Shown: positions 35,076 through 46,009 of the stretch, piece by piece | How positions within the stretch are numbered: position 1 is the first letter of the stretch | Layout of the letters: every line of letters starts with the position of its first letter | Assembly (NCBI GenBank): GCA_030762175.1 | Contig: CM060831.1 | Location: 142,999,001-143,063,000 of the forward strand | DNA length: 64,000 bases | Direction of reading: 5' to 3' | Source: Metallyticus violacea | Taxonomy: Eukaryota > Arthropoda > Insecta > Mantodea > Metallyticidae | Program-made: the position numbers and the translations under genes | The notes under the pieces: model-generated | Told to the model about the DNA's origin: nothing | The model's database searches: none | Seen by the model: the letters and a program-made list of their open reading frames with translations, nothing else

Positions 35076-35113
35076 AAACACTAAGAAAAAAGTGTGACTT
35101 TTTCTTAGTGTTT
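35076..35113. other. Perfect 15-bp hairpin with 8-nt loop
   Basis: AAACACTAAGAAAAA (35076-35090) is the exact reverse complement of TTTTTCTTAGTGTTT (35099-35113), separated by AGTGTGAC. It lies about 100 bp from a transposon end and is probably a fragment of a foldback or terminal inverted repeat. Confidence 0.85.
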
Positions 35114-35133
35114 ATATATATATATACATATTA

Positions 35134-35256
35134 TTCAGTCCAACTTCGAAATATATTAAATAGATGTCTACTACTTTATATACATCGAGGGTGCCAAAAA
35201 TGTATACACACTTTCACAGTAGATATCAGTTTAATATATTTTAAAGTTGGACTGAA
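35134..35256. repeat. Head-to-head inverted copy of a transposon end
   Basis: The left arm, with TTCAGTCCAACTTCGAAATA at 35134-35153, is the imperfect reverse complement of the right arm (TATTTTAAAGTTGGACTGAA ending near 35256). The centre is the terminal GGGTGCC of the element at 35191-35811. Two ends of the same family therefore face each other. Confidence 0.7.
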
Positions 35257-35808
35257 AAACAACGGTAATGTGTAGTATGATGTTCTGTAAACAGATGTGA
35301 CTCACATTACGTTATGCTAGCGTTGCTACAACAAAACGGAGCCAAGATTATCGTTTGCACATCGGAAAGCAATTTTGAAGTTGTATTGGAAAACCGAGAA
35401 TGTTGTTGAAGTTCAAAGGCAATGGAGACATGTGTACAGAACAGAAACCGTCAAAGCGAGAAACAATTGCACGCATTCCAGACAAGCTTGATACTCACGG
35501 TACCGTATGCGATGTTCTCAAGGGCAGACCTGGAAGACCTCGCACAGCAACAAGCACCGCGTCCTCGGCTATGATTTTGGAACGTTTTGAGCACTCACCG
35601 CAGAAATCCACAAAGCCAATGCACGTGGGACTGGGATAAGCAGAACCAGCGTAATTCAACATCAAAGTTGAAAGTTTTCATCCCAAGACTTTTGCATAAG
35701 TAACTGTAAAAGTCTAAGATGATTAGTGCTCATCATTTTCTGTTTGTGTGAATTCAGGTTTGTTATGTTAAGACAGATTTTCTTTGCTTGAAGTTTATAT
35801 ACAGTTTG

Positions 35809-35811
<3 letters not shown>
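35191..35811 (+). mobile_element. DUF4817-type transposon, internally deleted copy T1
   Basis: The left end GTGCCAAAAATGTATACAC and the degraded right end TATATACAGTTTGGTAC form terminal inverted repeats. Inside is the N-terminal helix-turn-helix part of a Tc1/mariner-like transposase of the kind catalogued as DUF4817: ENVVEVQRQWR, then ARIPDKLDTHGTV and GRPGRPRTATS (about 35395-35560), then ERFEHSPQKSTK. After a KVFIPRLLH-type segment (about 35670-35700) the coding sequence jumps to the 3' end, so the DDE catalytic region is missing. The expected start codon reads ACG at 35336-35338. Non-autonomous and inactive. Confidence 0.8.

Positions 35812-35881
<70 letters not shown>
35812..35881. repeat. 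(CT)n/(TA)n compound microsatellite
   Basis: About 38 bp of CT dinucleotide followed by about 32 bp of TA dinucleotide, lying exactly between the end of T1 and the mariner that follows. Confidence 0.93.
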
Positions 35882-35885
<4 letters not shown>

Positions 35886-36905
35886 CCTCGTAAACTTTAA
35901 GCGTGTTACCATCGACAAGTTCGTAAAAAGTACTGGGAAATAAATCGTTATATTTCTCAACTTTATCTCATTTAAAATCTTACGCTTATCCCAGCAATAT
36001 TGTAATTTGTTTATTCATTCATAAAACGCTATTCCTTCAACTGTGCAAAATATGCATTTATTTTGACTGCAACCTCATTTATGTAGCCATTTCTTCATAA
36101 TGGGGAACAAGAAGTAGTCTGAGGGAGTCAAACCGTGGTCATAGTGTTAACAAGAAAGTATTTCGTATCTTAAGTTTAATAATTTTGCGATTGCAAGCTC
36201 AAATTTGTGCATTGGCGTGTTATTGTGGTGGAACAGGACCTCTCTTCCAAATGTGGGTGATTCTTCTAGGTCCAGTTGCATTGAGTAATGTTCATCAATT
36301 ATGGTGTTGCTCTTCTCCAAAAATAAAAGTGTAATTACTCCCATGACAATCCCAAAGCATGTCGCCATCACCTTTCCTTCTGAGGAAATTGTTTCTGCGT
36401 TCTTTGGAGAGTTTTCTCCGGTTGTAGTCCTCTGTTTCGACTGCTCTTTCGTGTCCGGAGTGTATGATTGGTTCACATTTCATCGACTCTCACATACCGT
36501 CTGCAAATTCGGTGCTAAAATGACAATTCATTATTTTTTCTGGTCAATGAGCAAACGCGACACCTATATCGCTGATAGTTTTTCATTTGAAAATGGTAGT
36601 ACAAAATATTATGCACCCGATGTTCAGAATTACCCACAGCTTCAGCTATATTTTGCAGCTTCAGTCTCGATTGCTTAGTGGCATGTAGTGGATTTTCTCA
36701 ATCACCTCGGGAGCCGTTACCTTGACAGACGTTCGGGACGGTCAGCATCGCTTGTGCTCGTTCGGCCACAGTAAAACGCACCAAATTGTTTATGCATAAT
36801 TCTAAGCAAAGGTGCACATTTGCCTTAATGTTTATCCAGCTTTGTTATAGTTTCTGTGGGCGTACCTCCTTTCAAAAGTAACATATTAATATACAAAATA
36901 CCTTA
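35882..36905 (-). mobile_element. Degenerate irritans-type mariner (M3)
   Basis: Minus-strand transposase remnant. In order it shows an N-terminal part (LLLKGGTPTETITKL, about 36890-36840), CGRTSTSDADRPER (about 36765-36730), EIVKEIA-type helices, then YTPDTKEQSKQ (about 36465), a GKVMAT block (about 36375), VLFHHNNTPMHK (about 36230) and LRYE, with the end towards 35900. The sequence between the helix-turn-helix and YTPDTKE is shortened and shifted. The second catalytic aspartate, normally in HQDNAP, is N in HHNNTP. Several stops and frameshifts are present, so it is inactive. Confidence 0.85.
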
Positions 36906-38389
36906 TTCTCTATTTCAGTGCTTTTTTACATATTTAAATTAAAAAATGCAAAAACAGAGTAAGTTTATAATTCTTTATAACCATATACGTCCATTCTCAA
37001 GTCACCAGTTGCCAAGGTAACAATGAAAACAATCTAGTGCTACCACATTTTGAGTTTGCTCGGACTTATCAAACAGCCCTCGTATTTTGCTTGTGTTACC
37101 AGTGTTGCCATTGAAGTTATGTTTTGTTATATAAAGACTTCATTATGTAGGAAAATATCATTTTAATTAAAAAACAATCTTTGTCAATAAGTTATTTTCA
37201 ATGGAATACTTATTTATTGAAGTTTAAGTCATAAAATTGCCATTTATTTTGAACTGTCAATTATTATACATTCTATAATTGCAATGTTTATTTATTAATA
37301 ACAAACATTGCCACTTTAACAGATTCTTAGATGCTATAACTCAAATTGCACATTTAATATTTTTCGTGAAGAAATTAGTCAATTGAACAAGGTTTAGATT
37401 ACAAAAGTACTTTATCTGGCTGGTTTTTCATAATGACAAAATGCCCAGAAGCAACACTTGGACGAACGCAAATAATAGTAATTTTGTTATTAGAAAATTG
37501 AGCCTCCGGTGTTGAAAAATAAAGAGCGAAAGAAGGAGAAGGATATGTGCGTAATAAAGAACATATATTTTTCAATTTATTTACGTACGTATTTATTTAA
37601 TCACCATTTAAGTATTTGCATCATAGTTTGAGCACTGATTTAAAAGCGGAAGATGAATGGACAAAGAAGTTAGTTGTAAACGAAACTTCCGTCGCATATC
37701 AGATGTCTTCTTTTTCTCCCTTTCAACTGTTTTGATTACAGTTACATGTAAGAAAGAAAATAACAAGCGACGCTGTTATCTGTGGCAATGTGTGAAGAGA
37801 AAGAAAAAGTGTATGAGTGTTTATCCGAGTCAAACATGATAGAGACAAAGATAAGCCGTATGTAAAAACTCTCTCAGCTGCCATGTTTTGTGTCTGGCTA
37901 CTAATCTCTATCAAACGATAATGTAACATAGCCACTAATTGGCTCTGTTCAGCGCAGTATTGTGAGCAGAATGTGGCGCCGCGCTTTGGGGGAAGTGTGA
38001 GGTTTGATGGCGCAATGATTATGAGGGCACTCTAATTGGCCAACCCTAATTATCGCATCGCGTTTCCTAGTGAAGCCACGACTAGCGTATTGTAGGGAAC
38101 ACCGCTGTTCTTGGGCAATTCCGAAATTTGCAACAAAATTACGTTTGTTCTAGTGAAAAGCTACATAAACATTGCGGAATTAGTATTATTTATTCAAGTA
38201 CTATATTACATTCTTCACGATTTGGTTTCAACCATGGCTCTCTCCCAGGTCATGAAAATCTTACATGTTAACAATGATTAACACCTTAAAATAGCACACT
38301 TACAATACAATTCAGATTATTGCCCAATTCAAACATCTCCATGCCATAAATCTAAATCACTAAAAGCCAAAGATGTTTTCTAATTAATT
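36906..38389. other. No recognisable gene
   Basis: AT-rich, apart from a GC-richer patch at about 37930-38110 (GTGGCGCCGCGCTTTGGGGG). Nothing was recognised. Confidence 0.45.
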
Positions 38390-38880
38390 ATTTTTAAATC
38401 TATACAAATATTCCCCTAAATTTCTTAATTAATATTTGTCCCCAAATTTTTTCTTTAGTGCTATCTCAGATCTATACGAACTCATTTTAATTTGATTAAC
38501 TGACTCCTTCACCCTCTTGTTTCTGGACATTCAAATACATTTTCATTACTTCTACACAATGGACTACATTCTGTTCCAGATTTCTACTAATTCCCTTTAG
38601 TCTCCATATTCATAATCTAAAACCATGCTAACCCTTCCCTCTCTTTCTTATTACATTTATCAATATAACTTCATTCATATTCTCTTTTAATTCTCGAAAT
38701 AACAGAAAGAAAATTTTCTCTCATAGTCACATACAAAATTTGTCTGTCTATATCCACGAATCTGATTCTAATCATGTTCCAAAGTCCAGCTGACAAATTA
38801 TTCCTACCTAACCAATCCTTCCCATTCCTTGTCAGTTCATATTCTACATTCCTTTCCAACTAGCTTTTCTTACAGTGGAT
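38390..38880 (-). mobile_element. Possible LINE 3' coding remnant, purine-rich strand
   Basis: The minus strand is strongly purine-rich and, across frame breaks, gives pieces such as RNGKDWLGRNN, RIKREYE and CRSNENVFECPE. The last resembles the Cys/His motif at the C-terminus of some non-LTR reverse transcriptase proteins. The purine bias and the similar segment at 48160-48740 support a decayed LINE. Evidence is modest, and simple low-complexity sequence is the alternative. Confidence 0.38.
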
Positions 38881-38977
38881 TCTTGAAATGTTAAACATTC
38901 TTTCAAAACATGACCATGTGCCATCTTTGTATTGTAAACCAATGTTTTCATACTGCCCTAATCACCCATGCCCTTGT

Positions 38978-39177
38978 CGGCCCTGGTATAGTGGGGACCA
39001 TACTTGCCTTCTAAACCCAAGATCGCGGCTTCAATCCCGGCCAGGATCGATAGATGTTTTCGGAGTAAAAATCCTAAGGCTTCCTTCGGAAGGGAAGTAA
39101 AGCCGTGGGTCCCGTGTCGTACATTTGCGGCACGATAAAGAACCTCAAGCCTGAAAGAAGAAGCCTCTGAGCAAAAC
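38978..39177 (+). repeat. Family B SINE copy B7, 3'-truncated
   Basis: The head CGGCCCTGGTATAGTGGGGACC with CGGCTTCAATCCCGG is followed by a body through GGAAGGGAAGTAAAGCCG, TCCCGTGTCGTACATTTGCGG and AAGCCTCTGAGCAAAA. The GTATGG block is deleted before GCTTCCTTCGG, and the last part of the element is missing. Confidence 0.9.
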
Positions 39178-39399
39178 CTATGCACTGATTTCCTTGGAAG
39201 TATTAACACCAGAAGGTTAGTTAGAAAATAACTTTCTTAATTTCAATAGGTGAACAAGTAAAAATAAATCAACATATTTTATTTAGCACCTCCCTTTGAT
39301 TTTCAACTTAATAACCAAAGTTATTCAAGTATTAATCGTAACACAAAATTAATTTTTATATTTCTATACGATAGAAAGTGGCGTCATGACTGTTCAGCC

Positions 39400-40120
39400 A
39401 TTATATCACTTCGCGTTTCACTTGTTGTCATGTCATTGGAAAATCGTCTGTCTCATTTTCTCAATGTAATGTGGAAGGTGCCAAGTTCAGACTGGTTTGA
39501 ACGGCGAACACATTGCTGTAGCAAGACTGTTGTGTCATGTGCAACATGAGGCTTAGCGTTATCGTACAACTACACCAGGTAGTGAAAATCAAACGGCTTG
39601 CTTAATACGAGTTAATATCTGCATTAGCACCATATTCCCTAAAAGCAACAAGAACCACAAAATGGTTGTCATCACCTGCCTTGAGCTTGTGATCTTCTAA
39701 TGATTTGGGGGATACTTCCAGTTCATTTTTGAGTGGATGGAAGTGTGCACCGATGTCTCATCACCTGTGACGATGCGCAACAAAAAGGCATGACGTTGCA
39801 GGTTAGTGAGTGGCTATTCGCTCAAGTTTTTGTTGGTCGTGTAGTTTCTTTGGAGTTCTCCTGGAGCAACTTCCCAATATCCCAAACGTTCATGGACAAT
39901 ATCTAACACAATACCGTGTGACAGATGAAACTGCTTCTCCAACTAATTCAGCGTCAAACGTTTGTTCTCCCGCACAATTTTATCAATGACATCAACAAAA
40001 AACGTTGGATTCCTGCTCCGTTTTTTGTTTCTTACAGTCATTTGATCTTCTGAAAAGTCCCGGCAACATTTCCGCACTTGCTAGACAGACATCAATCTAA
40101 TTCCTCTTAGGCTTTCACGG
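39400..40120 (-). mobile_element. Degenerate mariner-type transposase remnant (M4)
   Basis: Minus-strand reading gives FFVDVIDKIVRENKRLTL (about 39990), a FHLSHGIVLDIVHERLGY helix-turn-helix segment (about 39930-39880), then LLRIVTGDETSVHTSI (about 39790), an MTTI-FW block near 39660 and a weak R-ASCCT block near 39550. This is the order of a mariner transposase. The first catalytic aspartate (GDET) is retained, while stops and frameshifts occur throughout. The C-terminal catalytic part is hardly recognisable and ends are undefined. Confidence 0.75.
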
Positions 40121-40944
40121 TCGATGTTATTACTGTTAACGTTTAAAAACTTTCGGGCTAACGTGCAATTGTCAGTAGCTTGATACTAAAGCAATGCTTT
40201 CATCAACTACTCCCGCCAGCTTCATCAGCGGTATGGGATGGAGAGCATTGGCTGCAACAAGAATCGTCAAAATATTGATGATGTTGGCTGCAAACCGGGC
40301 GAAAGTTTTGTTTTAGTGTCAAACTATGGATCATAGCACAATAGCCCGGAAGTTTTTAAATTAGCAGACATCTCTTCCGCTCCCTATAAGACACAATCCT
40401 CTTGTGAATGCTGACAGGTTGTGTATTTTCTGTCAATAGTAAATGGTTCAATGCGCGCACGTCCTCCAGTGACTGACCACTCGCTTAGTACTTACGCCGT
40501 TTTGCAACAACCACTGCGCCAATGTTCCGTTTTTCCGTTTTGTGCACCTGTGCGCCATTCATCGGCGAGACTGCAAATTAACAGTAGGAAACTTACTCTG
40601 TGACTTACCCTCGTGCAAGAAAAACTGTTGAAAGCATATCAGGAATTGGGTGCAGTAAGACTTATTTCCTTATGAACAAGGGAAAGATTCTATCAGTAAA
40701 GCAACTACAGAGCATGCTAAACGTCTTCTGTTTGAATCTCAAGCAAGCGGTCCTATAAATGTAAGCGTCCAAGAGAAAGTTTTAAGTAAAAACGAACTTT
40801 TTGTAGCCCAATGCATAAACCCTTTAAATGGCGTTCCTGCAAAAGTCTACTCTGTTAATAATTTTTATATTCAAAAACTAAATTTATAACGCAAATATAA
40901 AAAGATCAAACATTTAAAACAAAATATAGAATGCAGGTACAGAA
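40121..40944. other. No recognisable gene
   Basis: No domain or shared repeat was recognised. There is a short frame at 40421-40603 (+) without relatives known to me. Confidence 0.45.
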
Positions 40945-42446
40945 AAAGTCCGTCACGCAAGGGCTGCGTGTTAACTAAGCGAATTCCTCACCTAGTAGGG
41001 TAACTTTAAAAAAAAAAAAAAAAAAAAAAAAAAGGATATAAAATCGAAATGATGGCCTTATTATTTAAGGAAAAAATTAAATAAGTTATGGCATTACTGT
41101 GTGGTATTAGGGGAACAAAATTAGAAGTTTTGTAATCTAAGTGTCATAAAAGAGAAACCACATTTAAAAGTATTATTATTATTATTATTATTATTGTTGT
41201 TGTTGTTGTTGTTGAGATTAAACCATAAAATTAATGGTATACTATTAATTAAATTAACAGCATTTCCACTGATAGACAATGCTGTACTGTGTGGGTATTT
41301 TTAAACATTTTTAAATATAACCATTTTTATGAACTGACTCCTTCATATCTTAACATTCACTAAAATAGAAAAAGATCATAAATTTTCGAATTACATTGTG
41401 TATTTAAGAAGGTGTTTATATGTTTCAATAAAACAAAAAATGTCAGCATTTAATTACAACGTACTAAGGAAGTTTACACAATAAACAATAAACGTTCCGT
41501 TGATTTTCGTTGGCTTTGAAATTTATTTTAAAAGTTATTGTAGCAAAAACAAATAATGCAAACGTTTTCTGAAGGTTATTACAGAGCGCTCTTACATACA
41601 AATATAATTCTCACACACATATTAGATTAATATTTAACATTTGCTATCTTCACGACTTACATTTGTTAAATATTTGTTAAATATAAAACATGTACGTCGT
41701 TATATATACAGTTTATACGCTGAGTTAATTGTTCCTTTAATTTTAAAACAATAGAGTTTTAAAATTCGGTTTTCAGGTACACCCCTACTGCAAATGGTTC
41801 AATTTCCTTAATTTTCTTGTTTTATTTAAATTGTATATACCGAATTTTGTTGGGAATAAACAACTTTTGGTGCAGCTAGAGCGATTTATAATTTTGGGGT
41901 TTCAGGTAAACCCTACTCCTGAGGGCCCGATTTCCCTGATTTTTAGAAAATCTTTTTCTTATTTTATTTCAGTGGCATATACGAGTTTCCTTTTAAAAAA
42001 CTATTGAAATAGCGGCCGCTAGAGCGGTTTTAAAATTTTACTCTAACCTCCACTCGTTTTTCAGATATACCCCCTTCCTAACATCCCGATTGCCCTAATT
42101 TTCGGAAAATACCTTTATGAATTTGTTGTAAAGAAATATATCCAGAAAAATAAAAACAAAATTTTAGATAGATTTTAATTTTTTGTTAAAAAAAATGTTT
42201 GCTTTAGGTGAACCCACACTCCGAATAGTCTAAATTTGTTGGTTAACGAACTCGATCGTTTGTTAATTGATGGTTATATGCCGAATTTCGTTGAGAAAAA
42301 ACAAAAAGTTGAGACCCTATAGCGTTAACGGAAGGACGCAAACACACAAACATTATATATATATATATATTGCTGTTGGACCCGTGATACCTCTAATACA
42401 TTATGGGTACAACCGCAATAAGTAACACTCCTTCGGAATTCGCTAA
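40945..42446 (-). repeat. Repeat R2: inverted partner of R1
   Basis: Reverse-complement relative of 4857-6700. Corresponding blocks are ACTAAGCGAATTCCTCACCTAG (40974-40995, against R1's right end), GAGCGCTCTTACATACAAATATAATTCTC (near 41585), AAAACAATAGAGTTTTAAAATTCGG (near 41745), repeated CTAGAGCG units at about 41877, 42020 and 42315, and GGAATTCGCTAAAAC at the right end (42435-42449). It has about four internal units against about six in R1. A poly-A run (about 41009-41032) and an (ATT)n(GTT)n tract (about 41170-41212) have grown near the left end. Confidence 0.72.
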
Positions 42447-42989
42447 AACATTAGGTTACTTTCCAGATTTGCATTCAGTGAGACCGGTTTATAAAAAAAC
42501 TCGCCTATAATCGCTGAAAGGAAACGTTATATATTAAAATTAATGTCTCATTATATTTTATCTTTAAAAACCTGATCATGGTTAATAATATCTTCAAACG
42601 TTGTTGAACATTACAAAATTCATTCCTTAATTCTGCGTTAACAGCTGCAAGAGAGAAAATGTATCAAGAAGGCGGAGAGTTCATGAAGTAATAATAAGGC
42701 ACTCAGTGCTGACCGTGCAAAATATAGATGTACAACTTGATCTAAATAACTACCGAAAAGCCCACTTGGAGCCCTTAGTGATAATTATGTTTTTATGAAA
42801 AGAAATAAACCTTGAAATTTTTTTATATCCTAAGCGTGACTTGAAACCGGCAACGATGATTGGAAAATTAGCTCTATTACACGCCGTTATAATTTCTTAA
42901 ACTTCTCCGTTTAATTCACTAAGAAGAAATAAATAAAAAGAAATAAAAACTTTGAACTGAATTTTGCTCTTGCTATAAACGGCAAAATG
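42447..42989. other. No recognisable gene
   Basis: AT-rich sequence between R2 and the family D repeat. Nothing was recognised. Confidence 0.5.
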
Positions 42990-43262
42990 GTTGTTAGCTC
43001 TGGCAGAAGGAAAATATAGCTTCTCAACGGCTGGCCGTTGGCCTTTGTCCTCTCCAGGGAGAGAAAAGGATGAAGTGAGGAAGACACCTGATAGTGAAGC
43101 ACGGACGGAATCAGCGTTCCTAATATTGTTTTTAGATGGAATATCCCCCTTTAGGCTACTTTTATAACAGACGCCGGTGCAGGAACCTTTCCAAAGCGCA
43201 AGTCACCGTCACGTCGCACCAGCCCACCTATTCCTGACACATTCTACCCTATAAAAAGAACG
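42990..43262 (-). repeat. Family D repeat, second copy (body only)
   Basis: Plus-strand text CGGCTGGCCGTTGGCCTTTGTCC, GTTCCTAATATTGTTTTTAGATGG, GGAACCTTTCCAAAGCGCAAG and TCACCGTCACG aligns in order with 28322-28600. The tRNA-like head of the 28 kb copy is not recognisable here, so this copy is truncated or decayed. Confidence 0.65.
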
Positions 43263-43547
43263 CCGCTAATACGATGGTGTTATTCCGAGCTTGGATATGT
43301 TCAATGCTTAAACGTTTACTACCCAAAGGTGATTAATAGTCCTGATATACAGCCATGCCTTTCTCTAAGTATTGCAGGTTGGCAGACCTAGGCTGACAAT
43401 GGTAAAATATTTTCTCTAGCGAATTCCAAATACACTCAGTTGAATTTAGATTCAGCGTATTGGATGACTATACTAAGACCAAGTAACCTTGGCATCAGTT
43501 GAGGTTTATGGGGTTTGTGCAGCCATGGGGTTCAGTTATTCTCACTA

Positions 43548-44782
43548 CGAGTGTAGGTTCAAAAGTTTCCGATAAGGATTATCGCCTTCACAAAACCCTT
43601 ATCTGGTGTCATACCTTATCTGTTAAGTGAATAATTGCAGCTGTAACTTCCGCTCCGCTGTGTTCAGTTGTTCGGATATAGTTGGTAACGAGGGCTATGT
43701 GTAGAAGATTGTGACATGTTCAAAATAGAGTTTCGAGCTGTAAATAAATTCTTCACAAAAGAAGGACTTACTCCAAATGATTTTAAACAGCTATTGGACG
43801 GTATGTATGGGGAAGTATCCCTCTCATATTCTACCGTAAAAGAATGGGCAAAATTTTTTCGAATGGGTCGAGAAAGCATTGAAGACGTCGGTTCTTGGAG
43901 GTGTTCACTCCTGAAAACGTCGCTCTTGTGGAAGGAGAAGTTATGGAAGACCGGCGGCTCAAAGATACAGCAATAGTAGTAAGGTTGGGCCTTTCTAAAA
44001 TAACAGTCCTTCAAATTATTCATGAACATTTAAACATGAATAAGGTTAGTGCAAGATGGGTGCCTAGACTTCTTTTCTCAGTCCAAAAGCAACAACGAGT
44101 CATCTGTTGTCAGGCATTTTTGGAGCTCTGCCGTGGCAACGAGAGAGAAGTTCTGCAAACCATTGTTACAGGATATGAAACTATGGTCCTCTACCATGAT
44201 CCCTTGTCCAAAAGAGAATCAATGGAGTGGCGTAAACCCCTAAAGGCCAAGGTCACTCAGTCAACCAAAAAGATCATGGCCGCAATCTTTTGATACTGTG
44301 AAGGAATATTCTTCATTAACTCCAAGGAGAGGAATAACACAGTGAATGGGGAGTACTATGCTGGCCTACTGCACAGATTACGTGCTTCCATCAAAGAGAA
44401 AAAGCGATGAAAATTGAGTGGTGGTGTGCACCTTCTTCACAACAATGTTCCTGTGCACACAGCTCTTGTTGCGAAGGAAGCTGTGAAGAAATGTGACTTC
44501 GAGGAGATCGACCATCCCCCTACAACCCAGATCTAGCTCCCAGTGACAATTTCCTCTTCTCAAAGCTTCAAGGAAGGAAATTTAGTGTGACGAAGAAGTG
44601 ATGGATGCTATGCCCATTTTGCAGACAAGACTTCTGACTATTTTGGGAAGGTTGAAATGTTAATTCAAAGATGTGAGAAGTGTATTGCAATAAAGGGTAA
44701 CCATATTGAAAATTAAAATATAGTTTTTGTCTTTATCATACCTAGATAAAGGTATGGTTAGGCCAGAAACTTATGGACCTCG
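43548..44782 (+). mobile_element. Near-complete but dead mariner (M1) with TA target duplication
   Basis: About 1235 bp with inverted ends (CGAGTGTAGGTTCAAAAGTTTCC on the left, and CAGAAACTTATGGACCTCG on the right), flanked by TA at 43546-43547 and 44783-44784. The transposase runs from about 43716: FKIEFRAVNKFFTKEGLTPN, YSTVKEWAKFF, then after a frameshift RLGLSKITVLQIIHEHL, ARWVPRLLF, VTGYETMVLYHDP, VHLLHNNVPVHTAL, PYNPDLAPSD and the C-terminal RCEKCIAIKG. Compared with the family, the first catalytic aspartate (GDE) is Y and the second (HDN/QDN) is N. The third, in PYNPD, remains. Frameshifts near 43900, 44300 and 44510 also break it. Confidence 0.93.
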
Positions 44783-44784
44783 TA

Positions 44785-45824
44785 CATCCGCAGGCTGAAG
44801 TGCATCAAAGGTCGTCCTACATCCTTTTCGTTCCATTCCTCATTCCTCCTAATGCATCACAGTGGACCACATTGGTAGTGTTGTGAATTTACTACTTAGA
44901 TGAATTCAACTGTTTAGCTAAAAACACATGCAGTTCAGAATGATGACAATATAGTAAGATGCCTGTAATTCAAGAAACATGTTTTGTGGTATTGTACGAC
45001 CTATTTAACCAAAGGGATATTTAGTTTTAATTATTAAGTGTTACTGAAAATAAACAAAAACATTGCAAAACATCAGCAAATAAACGACACTTTTCCGTTA
45101 ATGCACCGAATGGAATATGTACTTAACCCAAATCCTTCACAGAGTTGGTGTTATTGGTTACGTGATTTTAAACGTCGCGATTCTTACCACTGAGCTGCTT
45201 AAAAGTGTAACCAATAGATCGGATTTATCTCAGATAATTTTTGGATTTAGGAATAAGTTAGGTTAGTTTGGGAACCACCTTAGCTTAGATCTGAGTATAG
45301 CAAATGATAAACCTTCCACATTTCCTCCATCATAGTTGCATTATTCATGATTTTGACGTTACAAGCAGGTGGTGTGATGCGTTTTGTACTATGAGAAGAA
45401 TTATTCTCAAGGTAATGATAAAGTTCTCAGTTTCAATTCCCAAACACGTTAAGGAGTGTAATTTGTAATATGAATGGTTTAAAAGCAGTAAATTATGTTT
45501 TTGTTTTATTTCTCAGTTGAAGTTATTAACGATGTTGGGACCTGAATTGCAATGAGGAATAAGTGGTTAGGCTAAGTTAAATTAGGATATTTAGATATTT
45601 AGGGAAGTTCAATGTGTTTTTAGGGTTTTCTCCTTCACTCTCAGCTACCCCAATTTGAAAATTCAAAGAAAATTAAATTGTTATCACACTTTTTGTTTCT
45701 TTTGTTGACTGACAATGTGAACTGTTGTTACTGTTGTAATTTGGCCGGAATAAAACTACAAGAATTACTAAATATTTAATACAACGGTTTTGTTTTTGTA
45801 ATTAGTTTAAAATGATGTATCTTA
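44785..45824. other. No recognisable gene
   Basis: AT-rich. A weak tRNA-like stretch on the minus strand at about 45165-45215 (AGCAGCTCAGTGGTAAG) has no box B at the right distance. No gene was recognised. Confidence 0.45.
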
Positions 45825-46000
45825 CAAGAAAGAATATGATGTAAGATGATTAGTGAGGCGTACCGAAATAATCTATATTACTCTCTAGTCAAGTATATTT
45901 TGAACATTTAATTTTATAAAATTGTATTACTACTCAAAATAAACCATGTTTTATCCTACAGCTAACTTATATTTTATTTTACCTAAATTCAAAATACAAA
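45825..46000 (+). repeat. Diverged direct repeat S2
   Basis: Partner of 34485-34665. Blocks TTACAAGAAAG, ATGATGTAAG, CAAAATAAACCATGTTTT, TACAGCTAAC and CTAAATTCAAA occur in the same order. Confidence 0.4.
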
Positions 46001-46009
46001 GATAGCCTG

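Noticed and set aside
36301..36678. 125-codon plus-strand frame
   Set aside because: It is the antisense shadow of the minus-strand mariner M3.
36301..36840. A possible endogenous viral element
   Set aside because: The motifs and their order are those of a mariner transposase. No retroviral or other viral polymerase, protease or envelope motif was recognised anywhere in the window.
43664..44029. 121-codon minus-strand frame
   Set aside because: It is the antisense shadow of the plus-strand mariner transposase.
45165..45215. Minus-strand tRNA-like AGCAGCTCAGTGGTAAG stretch
   Set aside because: A box A-like motif is present, but no box B at the right distance and no acceptor pairing could be found.
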